DNA of 12,020 nt from an uncultured Bacteroides sp. (lineage in GTDB: Bacteria > Bacteroidota > Bacteroidia > Bacteroidales > Bacteroidaceae): the NCBI GenBank assembly GCA_900556625.1, contig USPQ01000086.1, forward strand, positions 1-12,020, in the 5' to 3' direction. Below are positions 1 to 8,494 of the stretch, piece after piece. How positions within the stretch are numbered: position 1 is the first letter of the stretch; each line of letters begins with the position of its first letter. The notes beneath the pieces were generated by a model that did no database searches, was not told the DNA's origin, and worked only from the letters and a program-made list of their open reading frames with translations. A program made the translations under genes and the position numbers.

Positions 1-115
1 GGAATGCAAGGCAGATTAAGATAGTATTACAGATCTGTTAACAATCTGTGTTGTGTCGTAAACACTAATTAAAGAATCCGAGCCTGATGATATAAGAGAA
101 TATTGCAGGAGATTA
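1..115. other. Non-coding flank downstream of the regulator gene
   Basis: No gene can be supported here. All three plus-strand frames hit stops within the first 39 bases, so at most the last few codons of an upstream plus-strand gene could be present. There are small nested palindromes: ACAGATCTGT at 29-38, TGTTAACA at 36-43, and a 6-bp inverted repeat pairing 29-34 with 44-49. None is followed by a T run on either strand, so I do not call a terminator for the regulator gene that ends at 116. Confidence 0.4.
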
Positions 116-964
116 TTACATGGAATACTTACTCTGATATTCCTTCGGTGACATCCCCTCGTGCCTTTTGAAGTACCTCCCTAAATACGACTGGTCGGGA
201 AAAACGAGTCGGTCGGCAATTTCCTGCACTGTCAGTTCGGTTGATTGAAGCAACACTTTAATCTCCAGAATGGCAAAGTCGTCAATGATCTTTTTAGCGG
301 AATCACCAGTGACAGCTTTGCAGATACCAGTCAGATATTTGGTAGAAATGCACAGTTTGTCGGCATAGAAGCTGACTTCCCGTTGGGAGGCACAATGCTC
401 GTGCACAAGCGATACAAAACTTTTGAAAATTTCATCCTGTCGGGTACCACCTTCTATTTTATGCTTGCCGAAATAGCGGTAACACTTATCGTAAATATCT
501 AGCATAAACGATTGGAGATGATTCTTGGCTATCTGGTTCCGGAAACGGTTTTCACGGTCGTTGTATATCGCTGTTGTGGCTCGTATCAATCCGTTGATGG
601 CTCCGGTGTTTTCTTGGGGGAGAACGTAGCAAGGCTGTTCTTTGATGAACCGGAAAAATATAGGCTCAAACCGCATGCAGGCTTCCATGAACATCTCTTT
701 TGGAAATCCGAAAAACGAAGCGGTGAAGTCGCTGCTGCAACCATTGATGCGGATAATGGTACCGGGAAGAAGTACTACTTGTGTGTTTTCTACAATTTCA
801 TAATCCTTCAAATTGATTGTAGCGTGTGCCCATCCCTTACGGCAGAAGTAAATGGCACCTCCTTCCAACTTCCATAAATGATGCATGACCGGAGACAGAT
901 TCTCGTCGGTTCCGGAAATAAAAGGTTCGCGGAGTATAGCAAGGCTGGAGTTTCTTTCTTTCAT
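116..964 (-). CDS. AraC-family transcriptional regulator, probable regulator of the adjacent RND efflux operon
   Basis: This is a cytoplasmic DNA-binding regulator of about 282 residues, the usual AraC-family size. The C-terminal 90 residues (about 194-282) carry the paired helix-turn-helix domain. The second helix and following signature are clear near the end (DQSYLGRYFKRHEGMSPKEY). The N-terminal 190 residues should be the ligand-sensing domain and resemble the cupin-like fold of the family only loosely, so the inducer is unknown. The longest open frame begins with TTG at 988, but that codon overlaps a candidate -7 box (986-993). ATG at 970 or 964 is more likely; I prefer 964 because the purine-rich AAAGAG upstream is then about 8 bases away. 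The gene is divergent from the efflux operon across a 154-base gap, the classic arrangement for local control. Family assignment is firm; the target is inferred from position. Confidence 0.9.
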   Translation of the reverse strand: MKERNSSLAILREPFISGTDENLSPVMHHLWKLEGGAIYFCRKGWAHATINLKDYEIVENTQVVLLPGTIIRINGCSSDFTASFFGFPKEMFMEACMRFEPIFFRFIKEQPCYVLPQENTGAINGLIRATTAIYNDRENRFRNQIAKNHLQSFMLDIYDKCYRYFGKHKIEGGTRQDEIFKSFVSLVHEHCASQREVSFYADKLCISTKYLTGICKAVTGDSAKKIIDDFAILEIKVLLQSTELTVQEIADRLVFPDQSYLGRYFKRHEGMSPKEYQSKYSM

Positions 965-985
965 ACACATTTCTCTTTTCGCGGA

Positions 986-993
986 CAAAAATA
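986..993 (-). promoter_or_regulatory. Candidate Bacteroides -7 box for the AraC-family regulator
   Basis: Read on the minus strand this is TATTTTTG, a full match to the Bacteroides -7 consensus TAnnTTTG. It would place the transcript start only about 15 bases before the ATG at 964. No TTTG-like -33 element is seen at the expected distance, so the match could be chance in AT-rich DNA. Confidence 0.35.
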
Positions 994-1044
994 GGACTTT
1001 TTTACTAAATATTAGCTTTTATATTCCGAAAATGAACAAAACTC

Positions 1045-1070
1045 AAAACAGTATGACCAGTTTTCTATAC
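1045..1070. promoter_or_regulatory. Candidate operator: two overlapping imperfect dyads between the regulator and the pump operon
   Basis: Two overlapping imperfect inverted repeats lie just upstream of the pump -7 box. One spans 1045-1064, with AAAACnG on the left and CnGTTTT on the right. The other spans 1051-1070, with GTAT paired to ATAC. Their position over the -33 region suits an activator or repressor site, and the divergent regulator is the natural ligand. AraC proteins often bind direct rather than inverted repeats, and short dyads in AT-rich DNA occur by chance, so this is only a candidate. Confidence 0.25.
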
Positions 1071-1081
1071 TAAAAAGAGCC

Positions 1082-1089
1082 TATCTTTG
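1082..1089 (+). promoter_or_regulatory. Candidate Bacteroides -7 box for the RND efflux operon
   Basis: TATCTTTG matches the Bacteroides -7 consensus TAnnTTTG at every fixed position and lies 29 bases before the adaptor start codon, giving a leader of roughly 20-25 bases. The -33 region has only TTTTC (1061-1065) at a short spacing, so the promoter may be weak and need an activator. That would be consistent with control by the divergent AraC-type protein. Confidence 0.5.
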
Positions 1090-1118
1090 CCGCGTTCAAA
1101 AATTTAATAGGTAACATA

Positions 1119-2222
1119 ATGAGTAGAAAGATTAGTAAAGTTAAGCAAGGGCTGTTATTGCTCTGCTGTCTGGTTGCTGCTACGGGATGTAAGCAAGCTC
1201 CACCTGCACAAGTGGAAACAGGATATGAAGTTATGACCGTCGCTCCGGCGGATCGTATGATTCTGAGCACATATTCGGCGACAATTCGCGGACGCCAGGA
1301 TATTGATATTTATCCGCAGGTGAGCGGAACGCTGACAAAAGTATGTGTGACGGAAGGACAACGTGTAAAAAACGGACAGACATTGTTCATTATCGACCAG
1401 GTGCCCTACGAAGCCGCATTGCAGACGGCGGTGGCAAATGTGAAGTCTGCTGAAGCTGCTCTTGCTACGGCACAGCTTACTTATGAAAGCAAAGAGGAAC
1501 TGTATAAGGAGAATGTGGTTTCCGCATTCGATCTGAGTACGGCAAAGAATTCTCTTCTGGCAGCCAAAGCACAGCTGGCACAGGCGAAAGCACAGGAAGT
1601 GAACGCCCGCAATAACCTTTCATATACGGTAGTGAAGAGTCCCAGCGACGGTGTGATAGCTATGTTGCCTTACCGTGTCGGAGCATTGGTAGGACCGAGC
1701 ATTCCACAGGCTTTGACTACGGTTTCCGACAATTCGGATATGTACGTTTACTTTTCTTTGACCGAAAATGAATTGCTTTCTTTGATTAATCAGTATAAAA
1801 ACATGGACGAAGCATTGAAGAATATGCCGGAAGTAGAATTAAAACTGATTGACGGTTCGGTGTATGGCGAGAAAGGACGTGTGGAGTCTATCAGCGGTGT
1901 GATCAACCGTCAGACAGGAACGGTAGGTGTCCGTGCGGTGTTCCCTAATGCTTCGGGTATTTTACACAGTGGCGCTTCGGGCAGTGTCCTGCTTCCCAAT
2001 TCCTACAAAGGTGTTATTGTTATTCCTCAGGAAGCTACGGTGGCAATGCAGGATAAGATTTCCGTATATAAAGTTGTGGACGGAAAAGCGACTTCAACGT
2101 TGATTACTGTAGCTGCTATCAATGACGGACGCGAGTATATCGTTCTGGACGGGTTGAAAGTCGGGGACGAGATTGTGTCACAAGGCGCCGGACTGCTTAG
2201 AGAGGGAACGCAAGTAAAATAA
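1119..2222 (+). CDS. RND efflux system periplasmic adaptor (membrane fusion protein), lipoprotein
   Basis: This 367-residue adaptor bridges the inner-membrane pump and the outer-membrane channel of a tripartite efflux complex (AcrA/MexA family). The N-terminus is a lipoprotein signal: basic residues, a hydrophobic stretch, then a lipobox ending in Cys24 (AATGC), so the mature protein should be lipid-anchored in the periplasm. The first half of the split lipoyl domain is at about 67-91 (VSGTLTKVCVTEGQRVKNG). An Ala/Gln/Lys-rich coiled-coil hairpin follows at about 95-165, then the second lipoyl half (YTVVKSPSDGVI) at about 168-192. The beta-barrel and membrane-proximal domains fill the rest. 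Length is close to E. coli AcrA (about 397). It is the first gene of the operon, 18 bases before the pump gene. The substrate cannot be read from the sequence. Confidence 0.95.
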   Translation: MSRKISKVKQGLLLLCCLVAATGCKQAPPAQVETGYEVMTVAPADRMILSTYSATIRGRQDIDIYPQVSGTLTKVCVTEGQRVKNGQTLFIIDQVPYEAALQTAVANVKSAEAALATAQLTYESKEELYKENVVSAFDLSTAKNSLLAAKAQLAQAKAQEVNARNNLSYTVVKSPSDGVIAMLPYRVGALVGPSIPQALTTVSDNSDMYVYFSLTENELLSLINQYKNMDEALKNMPEVELKLIDGSVYGEKGRVESISGVINRQTGTVGVRAVFPNASGILHSGASGSVLLPNSYKGVIVIPQEATVAMQDKISVYKVVDGKATSTLITVAAINDGREYIVLDGLKVGDEIVSQGAGLLREGTQVK

Positions 2223-2240
2223 AGCTGTAAGATACAAAAA

Positions 2241-5200
2241 ATGAAAGGAAATATATTTATAAAGCGACCGGTGATGGCTATGTCCATTTCCGTGTTGATT
2301 ATGATTGTTGGATTTATTTCGCTTTTCACCTTGCCGGTGGAGCAATATCCCGATATAGCACCGCCTACGGTGATGGTGTCCGCCACTTATACGGGGGCAG
2401 ACGCTGATGCGGTGATGAATAGTGTGATTATGCCATTGGAAGAGAGTATCAATGGTGTTGAAAATATGATGTATATCACTTCTAATGCGACCAATTCCGG
2501 TACTGCCACTATTCAAGTCTATTTCAAGCAGGGAACAGATCCGGATATGGCTGCGGTCAACGTGCAAAACCGTGTATCGAAGGCTCAAGGGCTGTTGCCT
2601 GCTGAAGTTACCAAGATCGGTGTAACGACGAGTAAACGACAGACCAGCTTCCTGCAGATTAATTCATTGGTAAGTACGGACGACCGTTACGATGAAACTT
2701 TCCTTGCCAATTATCTGGATATTAACGTTATTCCGGAAATTAAACGTATAGAGGGAGTCGGTGACGTGATGGAGTTGGGAGATACTTATAGTATGCGTAT
2801 CTGGCTGAAACCTGAATTGATGGCACAATACGGATTGGTTCCGTCGGATGTGACGGCAATACTGGGTGAGCAGAACCTTGAGGCTCCTACCGGTTCTTTA
2901 GGTGCGGATTCTAAAAATGTTTTCCAGTTCACTATGAAATATCGCGGTCGTCTGAAGAGTGTGGAAGAATTTCAGAACACTGTGTTGCGTGCAGAGGATG
3001 ATGGCTCTACACTTCGCTTGAAAGATGTGGCCAAGGTGGAATTGGGAGCGTTGTCTTACAGCTTTCATGGTAAGACAAACGGACATCCGGGCGTGACGTT
3101 TATGGCCTTCCAGGTGGCCGGAGCAAACGCTACTTCGGTGAACGAAGCCATAACGGACAAACTGAATGAAATGTCGAAAGACCTGCCTGCGGGTACGGAA
3201 TTTCTTTCGATGATGAGTTCTAACGACTTCCTGTTCGCTTCTATTCACAATGTGGTGGAGACATTGGTCATCGCTATCATCTTGGTTATCCTTGTGGTTT
3301 ACTTCTTCTTGCAGGATTTCAAAAGCACGCTGATACCGTCTATTTCCATCATTGTCTCTTTGGTCGGTACGTTCGCCTGTCTGACGGCAGCCGGATTCAG
3401 TATCAACATTCTTACGCTTTTCGCTCTGGTGCTTGCCATCGGTACGGTAGTTGATGACGCTATTGTAGTGGTAGAGGCAGTGCAGGCAAAGTTTGATTCC
3501 GGCTACACATCTCCTTATCTTGCCACCAAAGATGCGTTAAGTGATGTGACGATGGCGGTAATCTCTTGTACGTGTGTATTTATGGCGGTATTTATCCCTG
3601 TTACTTTTATGGGCGGTACTTCCGGTATTTTCTATACGCAGTTCGGTATCACTATGGCAACTTCCGTTGGCTTGTCCTGTATTTGCGCCTTGACTCTTTG
3701 TCCGGCATTGTGCGCTATGATGATGCGTCCGGCTTCGGGCACTAAGAGCGCGAAAAGTATCAACGGACGTGTGCGTGCCGCTTATAATGCTTCTTACAAT
3801 GCTATGCTGGGTAAATATAAGAAAGGAGTGATGTTCTTTATCCACCACCGTTGGATGGTGTGGACTTCTTTGGTTTGCTGTATAGCTTTGCTCGTTTATC
3901 TGATGTCGACAACCAAAACCGGTCTGGTTCCTCAGGAAGATCAGGGAGTTATGATGGTGAATGTCAGTGTGGCACCGGGTAGTACGCTGGAAGAGACCAA
4001 CAAAGTAATCGATAAAGTAGAAGCTGTGATAAAGAGCACTCCGGAGGTAAAACAATATACTACTGTCGCCGGTTACGGACTGATTGCCGGACAGGGTGTT
4101 TCGTACGGTACGGTTATTATCCGTCTGAAGGACTGGAGCGAACGTAAGGGTAGCGAACACACGGCTGATGCGGTGATGACACGCCTGAACGGACAATTCT
4201 ATATGATTAAAGAAGCACAGATTTTCTGCTTCCAGCCGGGTATGATTCCGGGCTACGGTATGGGTAACTCTATCGAACTGAACCTTCAGGATAAGACTGG
4301 TGGGGATATGACTACATTCTATAACAATGCGATGAAGTTCCTCGGTGCGTTGAACCAGCGTCCGGAAGTGGCAATGGCATATACTTCCTACGCCATGAAC
4401 TTTCCCCAACTGTCGGTAGAAGTAGATCCGGCGAAGTGTAAGCGGGCAGGTATTTCGCCCTCTACGATATTGGATGCACTGGGTAGTTACTGTGGTGGTG
4501 CTTACATATCCAACTATAACCAGTTCGGTAAGGTATATCGTGTTATGATGCAGGCTTCACCGGAGTATCGCTTGGATGAGCACGCACTCAAGAATATGTA
4601 TGTCCGTAATGGTACCGAAATGGCTCCTGTCAGCCAGTTTGTGACGATCAAGAAAGTAATGGGAGCGGAAGTTGCCAATCGCTTCAACCTGTATAGCAGT
4701 ATTACAGCCAACGTGAATCCGGCTGCCGGATACTCATCCGGTGAGGTCCAGAAAGCCATTAATGAGGTTGCCGAACAGACCTTGCCTATGGGATACGGAT
4801 ACGAGTATGGAGGAATGGCGCGTGAAGAGGCCAGCAGTGGCGGTGCAAAAACGCTTTTTGTGTATGGTATTTGCATTGTTTTGATCTTCCTTATTCTAGC
4901 TTGTTTGTATGAAAGCTTCCTGATACCGTTTGCCGTTATCTTTTCCGTACCGTTCGGCTTGATGGGATCTTTCCTCTTTGCCAAGATTTTCGGTTTGGAG
5001 AACAATATTTATCTCCAGACGGGTGTGATTATGTTGATCGGTTTGTTAGCGAAGACGGCTATTCTGATTACAGAGTACGCAATCGAACGGCGTCGTAAAG
5101 GGATGGGAATTATCGAGTCGGCCTACAGTGCGGCGCAAGCTCGTTTGCGACCTATCTTGATGACAGTTCTTACGATGATTTTCGGTATGTTGCCGTTGAT

Positions 5201-5432
5201 GTTCTCCTCCGGTGCAGGCGCTAACGGTAATTCATCATTGGGTACAGGTGTCGTAGGAGGTATGGCTGTGGGTACATTGGCATTATTGTTTGTAGTCCCG
5301 GTATTTTACATTGCATTTGAGTTCTTGCAGGAGAAAATCCGTAAGCCGATGTATGAGGAGGCGGACCAACAAGTAGAATTGGAGAAGGAAAGAAGCTTGG
5401 CGGAACGCAGTGTGTTTAACGAAGATAAATAA
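2241..5432 (+). CDS. RND efflux transporter, HAE1 family (AcrB-type inner-membrane pump)
   Basis: This 1063-residue proton-driven multidrug exporter is the energy-coupling part of the tripartite system and should act as a trimer. It has the RND plan: TM1 at about 10-30, a large periplasmic loop, a TM cluster at about 335-540, a second periplasmic loop, and a final TM cluster at about 870-1030. The proton-relay residues are all present. Asp405-Asp406 lie in TM4 (GTVVDDAIVVVEAV), Lys938 in TM10 (LLAKTAILITEYA) and Arg970 in the RLRPILMT motif, matching E. coli D407, D408, K940 and R971. It therefore appears functional and belongs to the hydrophobe/amphiphile (drug) class rather than the heavy-metal class. 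No frameshift or stop is seen. It is the second gene of the operon, 20 bases before the outer-membrane factor. Whether it exports bile salts, antibiotics or something else is unknown. Confidence 0.97.
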   Translation: MKGNIFIKRPVMAMSISVLIMIVGFISLFTLPVEQYPDIAPPTVMVSATYTGADADAVMNSVIMPLEESINGVENMMYITSNATNSGTATIQVYFKQGTDPDMAAVNVQNRVSKAQGLLPAEVTKIGVTTSKRQTSFLQINSLVSTDDRYDETFLANYLDINVIPEIKRIEGVGDVMELGDTYSMRIWLKPELMAQYGLVPSDVTAILGEQNLEAPTGSLGADSKNVFQFTMKYRGRLKSVEEFQNTVLRAEDDGSTLRLKDVAKVELGALSYSFHGKTNGHPGVTFMAFQVAGANATSVNEAITDKLNEMSKDLPAGTEFLSMMSSNDFLFASIHNVVETLVIAIILVILVVYFFLQDFKSTLIPSISIIVSLVGTFACLTAAGFSINILTLFALVLAIGTVVDDAIVVVEAVQAKFDSGYTSPYLATKDALSDVTMAVISCTCVFMAVFIPVTFMGGTSGIFYTQFGITMATSVGLSCICALTLCPALCAMMMRPASGTKSAKSINGRVRAAYNASYNAMLGKYKKGVMFFIHHRWMVWTSLVCCIALLVYLMSTTKTGLVPQEDQGVMMVNVSVAPGSTLEETNKVIDKVEAVIKSTPEVKQYTTVAGYGLIAGQGVSYGTVIIRLKDWSERKGSEHTADAVMTRLNGQFYMIKEAQIFCFQPGMIPGYGMGNSIELNLQDKTGGDMTTFYNNAMKFLGALNQRPEVAMAYTSYAMNFPQLSVEVDPAKCKRAGISPSTILDALGSYCGGAYISNYNQFGKVYRVMMQASPEYRLDEHALKNMYVRNGTEMAPVSQFVTIKKVMGAEVANRFNLYSSITANVNPAAGYSSGEVQKAINEVAEQTLPMGYGYEYGGMAREEASSGGAKTLFVYGICIVLIFLILACLYESFLIPFAVIFSVPFGLMGSFLFAKIFGLENNIYLQTGVIMLIGLLAKTAILITEYAIERRRKGMGIIESAYSAAQARLRPILMTVLTMIFGMLPLMFSSGAGANGNSSLGTGVVGGMAVGTLALLFVVPVFYIAFEFLQEKIRKPMYEEADQQVELEKERSLAERSVFNEDK

Positions 5433-5452
5433 CTCAAATAGAAAAGTAAAGT

Positions 5453-6817
5453 ATGAGAAAAATTATCATATTATCCGCAGCAACACTGGTACTGAGCAGT
5501 TGCGGTATTTACAATAAATACAAACCGGTGTCGGAAGTTCCGGAGGGACTTTATGGTAGTGAGCCAGTCGCTGCCGCCGATACGGCAAACTTCGGTAACC
5601 TCTCGTGGAGGGAGGTTTTTACCGACCCATATTTGCAGACTTTGATCGATTCGGCTTTGGTGCGGAATACAGATATGCAGACGGCTCACCTGCGTGTGAA
5701 AGAAGCAGAAGCTTCACTCTTGACGTCCAAATTGTCTTATCTGCCTACCCTGTTTTTGGCGCCCGAAGGGGCTGTCAGCAGTTTAGACCGTGCGAAAGCC
5801 ACACAGACCTATTCTCTGCCTGTCACGGCTTCGTGGGAGTTGGATATCTTTGGAAAGGTAACGACAGCCAAACGTCGTGCGAAAGCTGCCTACGAACAGA
5901 GTAAGGAGTATGAGCAGGCTGTGAAAACACAATTGGTGGCTGCTATGGCAAATGCCTATTATACATTGCTAATGCTTGATTCGCAATATGAGATTGCTGT
6001 TGCTACCGAAGCGGCTTGGAAGGAAAGTGTGAGGACTACCCGTGCCATGAAAAATGCCGGTATGGTGACTGAAGCCGGGTTGGCGCAGACAGAGGCTACC
6101 TATTATAATATATGTACGACTGTGCTTGATCTGAAAGAGCAGATCAATCAGGCAGAGAACTCGTTGGCGTTGTTATTGGCGGAAACTCCTCACGAGATTC
6201 AGCGTGGAAAACTGGGAAATCAGCAGTTGCCGGAGAACTTCTCAGTAGGTGTTCCTTTGCAAATGCTTGCCAATCGCCCCGATGTTCGTAGTGCGGAATT
6301 TTCACTGGCTCAGGCTTTCTACACAACGAATGCAGCTCGTGCTGCTTTCTATCCCTCCATCACTTTGAGTGGTAGTGCCGGGTGGACAAACAGTGCCGGT
6401 AGCATGATTATCAATCCGGGACAATTCCTTGCTTCTGCTTTAGCATCCCTGACTCAGCCTTTGTTTAATAAAGGACTGAATATCGCACAACTCAAGATTG
6501 CAAAAGCGCAACAGGAAGAAGCACGCCTTAGTTTTGAACAGACTTTACTGAATGCGGGCGTGGAGGTGAACGAAGCATTGGTACAGTATCAGACGGCCCG
6601 TGAGAAGGCTGCTTTCTATGATAAGCAAGTAGCTTCCTTACAGACGGCCGCCAAGAGCATAAGTCTTTTGATGAAGCATGGCAACACCACTTATCTGGAG
6701 GTATTGACTGCACAACAAACGTTGCTTAATGCACAATTGTCTCAAGTAGCCAATCGCTTTACCGAAATCCAGGGTATGATTACTTTATATCAGGCGTTGG
6801 GAGGAGGCCGGATGTAA
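5453..6817 (+). CDS. Outer-membrane efflux channel lipoprotein (TolC/OprM-like, NodT family)
   Basis: This 454-residue outer-membrane factor completes the efflux complex by forming the trimeric channel-tunnel. The N-terminal signal ends in a lipobox with Cys17 (VLSSC), so it is a lipid-anchored OprM/NodT-type channel rather than a TolC type. Two tandem OEP repeats are visible. One is at about 60-240, with Ala/Glu-rich helices (MQTAHLRVKEAEASLL) and the SWELDIFGK motif. The second is at about 270-450 and contains the family hallmark LANRPDVRSAEF, TQPLFNKG, and the C-terminal LTAQQTLLNAQLSQ. Length fits the family (450-490). It is the last gene of the operon: a strong hairpin terminator follows 27 bases after the stop. 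Confidence 0.96.
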   Translation: MRKIIILSAATLVLSSCGIYNKYKPVSEVPEGLYGSEPVAAADTANFGNLSWREVFTDPYLQTLIDSALVRNTDMQTAHLRVKEAEASLLTSKLSYLPTLFLAPEGAVSSLDRAKATQTYSLPVTASWELDIFGKVTTAKRRAKAAYEQSKEYEQAVKTQLVAAMANAYYTLLMLDSQYEIAVATEAAWKESVRTTRAMKNAGMVTEAGLAQTEATYYNICTTVLDLKEQINQAENSLALLLAETPHEIQRGKLGNQQLPENFSVGVPLQMLANRPDVRSAEFSLAQAFYTTNAARAAFYPSITLSGSAGWTNSAGSMIINPGQFLASALASLTQPLFNKGLNIAQLKIAKAQQEEARLSFEQTLLNAGVEVNEALVQYQTAREKAAFYDKQVASLQTAAKSISLLMKHGNTTYLEVLTAQQTLLNAQLSQVANRFTEIQGMITLYQALGGGRM

Positions 6818-6844
6818 GGAGGTTGTTATTCTAAATTCTTAAGT

Positions 6845-6892
6845 ATATTCACTGTGATGAGAGGGAATCTCATTGCAGTGAGTATTTTTTTT
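6845..6892 (+). terminator. Rho-independent terminator of the RND efflux operon
   Basis: A 17-bp stem (6845-6861 pairing with 6869-6885, including three G-U pairs) closes a 7-base loop and is followed by eight T's on the plus strand (6885-6892). It sits 27 bases past the last stop of the operon. On the minus strand the trailing sequence is poor in T, so it would end the convergent GH30 transcript less efficiently. Confidence 0.9.
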
Positions 6893-6903
6893 ATTCTCTT
6901 TTC

Positions 6904-8391
6904 CTATTTTTCTACGAAAGTATTCAGTGAATGAGGTTGTAAAGTGATATTTAAATAGCGGTTCCCTAAATTAACGGTTATATCTTTCGCTTTTTCGTTG
7001 AAGTTTCCGGCTATAGCCACTTGTTTCTTTTGAGGAGTCATAACGACAAGTACCGGAGTTTTGTCTTCTTTGCCGGTTTTATAAGCTAAGATTTTTGAAC
7101 CGGGCGTTATGTAATGGCTGTAATGTTGTACTGCATAATACTCAGGAGTATAGGTTGCCGTTCCTGCTTTTGAATCTACATGGATTAGCGCGTTTTGTTT
7201 CCATCCCCATCCGCTGAAACCACCATCATACAATATAGCGTTCCAAAAAGTATATTCTTCGCAACCATTACCCAGATAGTGATTCATCAATCCGAAGGTA
7301 TGCTCTGCTGCCTTCCAATCGAAAGAGCCCCATCCGCATTCACTTTCTGTTTGTACATATTTATATTGCGGATATTTGGCACGGAGTTTCGGTAAGATCT
7401 GTCCGCCTTCCCATTGGAAACCGACGCCTTGTATCGTTTCCGGCATACGTGGATCAGAAAGGACCTGATCGATAACATCGTAGCGGTTGGTGTTGATTGT
7501 TCCTAAGTATAATTTAATTTCCGGATGTTGCTTCTTTAGGGTAGGAGCGAGATATTCTGTGTTGAAACGGATGATACCTTCTGCCGTCCATGCACAACCC
7601 GGATAGTTGGTGTAGCTCCATGATTCATTTTGGAACATCACCATTGAAATGGCAATGCCTTGTTGCTTGTAAGCATCGATGAATTTGCAAAAGTAATTGG
7701 CGTAGGTTTGCAGGTAACGTGGGTCTTGGATAAAATAATCATTCACGGCTAGCTGTTGCGGGAAAACCTTCGTGTTTTTCTCTTTACTGCCTTCAAAGAG
7801 GGCTACGTCCGACAAGGGAGACATTTGATTTTGATTACGGTCACTGCGTACCGAATAGTAATGATTGATTTTCATCCATGAAGGGGGTGACCATGGGGAC
7901 ATCCAGAAAGTCATGTTGGGATTATACTGTTGGGCGGCTTTGATAAAAGGAATCAAAGTTGTTTTGTCACGGTTGATATTGAAGTATTTTAATTGGAAAT
8001 CACCGGGCACTTCGTCACAGCTGTACCAGTCACGTGCATAGTCGTTGGCATTCATGGAAAAGCGCCCCATTGTGAACCTCAGCTCTCCTTCGGGAGAGAA
8101 AAGTTTGTGAAGAATCGTTTCCTGTTCCTTACGGGGAAGCATATTGAGTGCATCCCATCCTAATTCGTTGAAGCAAGTTCCCCAAGCTTTGAAAACAGTC
8201 CCTTCTTCCGAACCGCTGACATCCAATATGGGAGTTTGTGCGGCATTCGTTTGTAGCTTGGCTTTCGATTTTTGCCAGGTGTTACCTTCCGTACTGCTGA
8301 TCCATTCGAAAGATTGGGCATACATGGAGTTTGCTGATAGTGCGAGGACTAAACTACTTACCAGAGTGGTTTTCTTTACAATGTTTCTCAT
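6904..8391 (-). CDS. Secreted glycoside hydrolase family 30 enzyme (glucosylceramidase / beta-1,6-glucanase-like)
   Basis: This is a retaining glycosidase of about 495 residues. The longest frame opens with TTG at 8403, but the ATG at 8391 gives a standard signal peptide at once (basic MRNIVKK, hydrophobic core, cleavage after Ala25 in SMYA-Q) and is preferred. The GH30 signature WSPPSWMK is present. Glu256 in MFQNES fits the general acid/base, and Glu349 in VQTESECGWG fits the nucleophile. A C-terminal beta-domain follows, ending in HSLNTFVEK, as in the family. The signal is type I rather than a lipobox, so the protein should be periplasmic or exported. No SusC/SusD pair or other carbohydrate genes lie nearby, so it is not part of an evident polysaccharide locus here. 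Substrate and subfamily (beta-1,6-glucan, beta-glucoside, beta-fucoside or xylan side chains) are not decided by what I can see. Confidence 0.9.
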   Translation of the reverse strand: MRNIVKKTTLVSSLVLALSANSMYAQSFEWISSTEGNTWQKSKAKLQTNAAQTPILDVSGSEEGTVFKAWGTCFNELGWDALNMLPRKEQETILHKLFSPEGELRFTMGRFSMNANDYARDWYSCDEVPGDFQLKYFNINRDKTTLIPFIKAAQQYNPNMTFWMSPWSPPSWMKINHYYSVRSDRNQNQMSPLSDVALFEGSKEKNTKVFPQQLAVNDYFIQDPRYLQTYANYFCKFIDAYKQQGIAISMVMFQNESWSYTNYPGCAWTAEGIIRFNTEYLAPTLKKQHPEIKLYLGTINTNRYDVIDQVLSDPRMPETIQGVGFQWEGGQILPKLRAKYPQYKYVQTESECGWGSFDWKAAEHTFGLMNHYLGNGCEEYTFWNAILYDGGFSGWGWKQNALIHVDSKAGTATYTPEYYAVQHYSHYITPGSKILAYKTGKEDKTPVLVVMTPQKKQVAIAGNFNEKAKDITVNLGNRYLNITLQPHSLNTFVEK

Positions 8392-8429
8392 GTCTTTATT
8401 CAAAGTGTTATTTATTAGTTGACTGGTGA

Positions 8430-8437
8430 CAAAGGTA
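8430..8437 (-). promoter_or_regulatory. Candidate Bacteroides -7 box for the GH30 gene
   Basis: On the minus strand this reads TACCTTTG, a full match to TAnnTTTG, and lies about 38 bases upstream of the preferred ATG at 8391. A TTTG is present further upstream (8462-8465), but the 24-base spacing is longer than the usual 19-21. The site lies between the metY terminator and the GH30 gene, which supports independent transcription of GH30. Confidence 0.45.
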
Positions 8438-8494
8438 AAAAAGAAGAGGGGTATGGAGGAACAAATATGTAACAGATACTACGACTGATGTAAC

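Noticed and set aside
29..65. Possible terminator of the regulator gene (ACAGAT/ATCTGT and GTGT/ACAC pairs)
   Set aside because: The stems are only 4-6 bp, and no T run follows on the minus strand.
965..988. TTG start at 988 for the AraC-family regulator
   Set aside because: The TTG overlaps a candidate -7 box, and ATG codons at 970 and 964 follow at once, with a purine-rich sequence well placed for 964.
3537..4409. Long minus-strand open frame of 290 codons inside the RND pump gene
   Set aside because: It lies entirely within a well-supported coding sequence, is rich in His, Arg, Ser and Thr as expected of an antisense shadow, and has no recognisable domain.
8392..8403. TTG start at 8403 for the GH30 enzyme
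   Set aside because: The ATG at 8391 gives a complete signal peptide directly, and the four extra residues (MNKD) would put an acidic residue ahead of the basic n-region.
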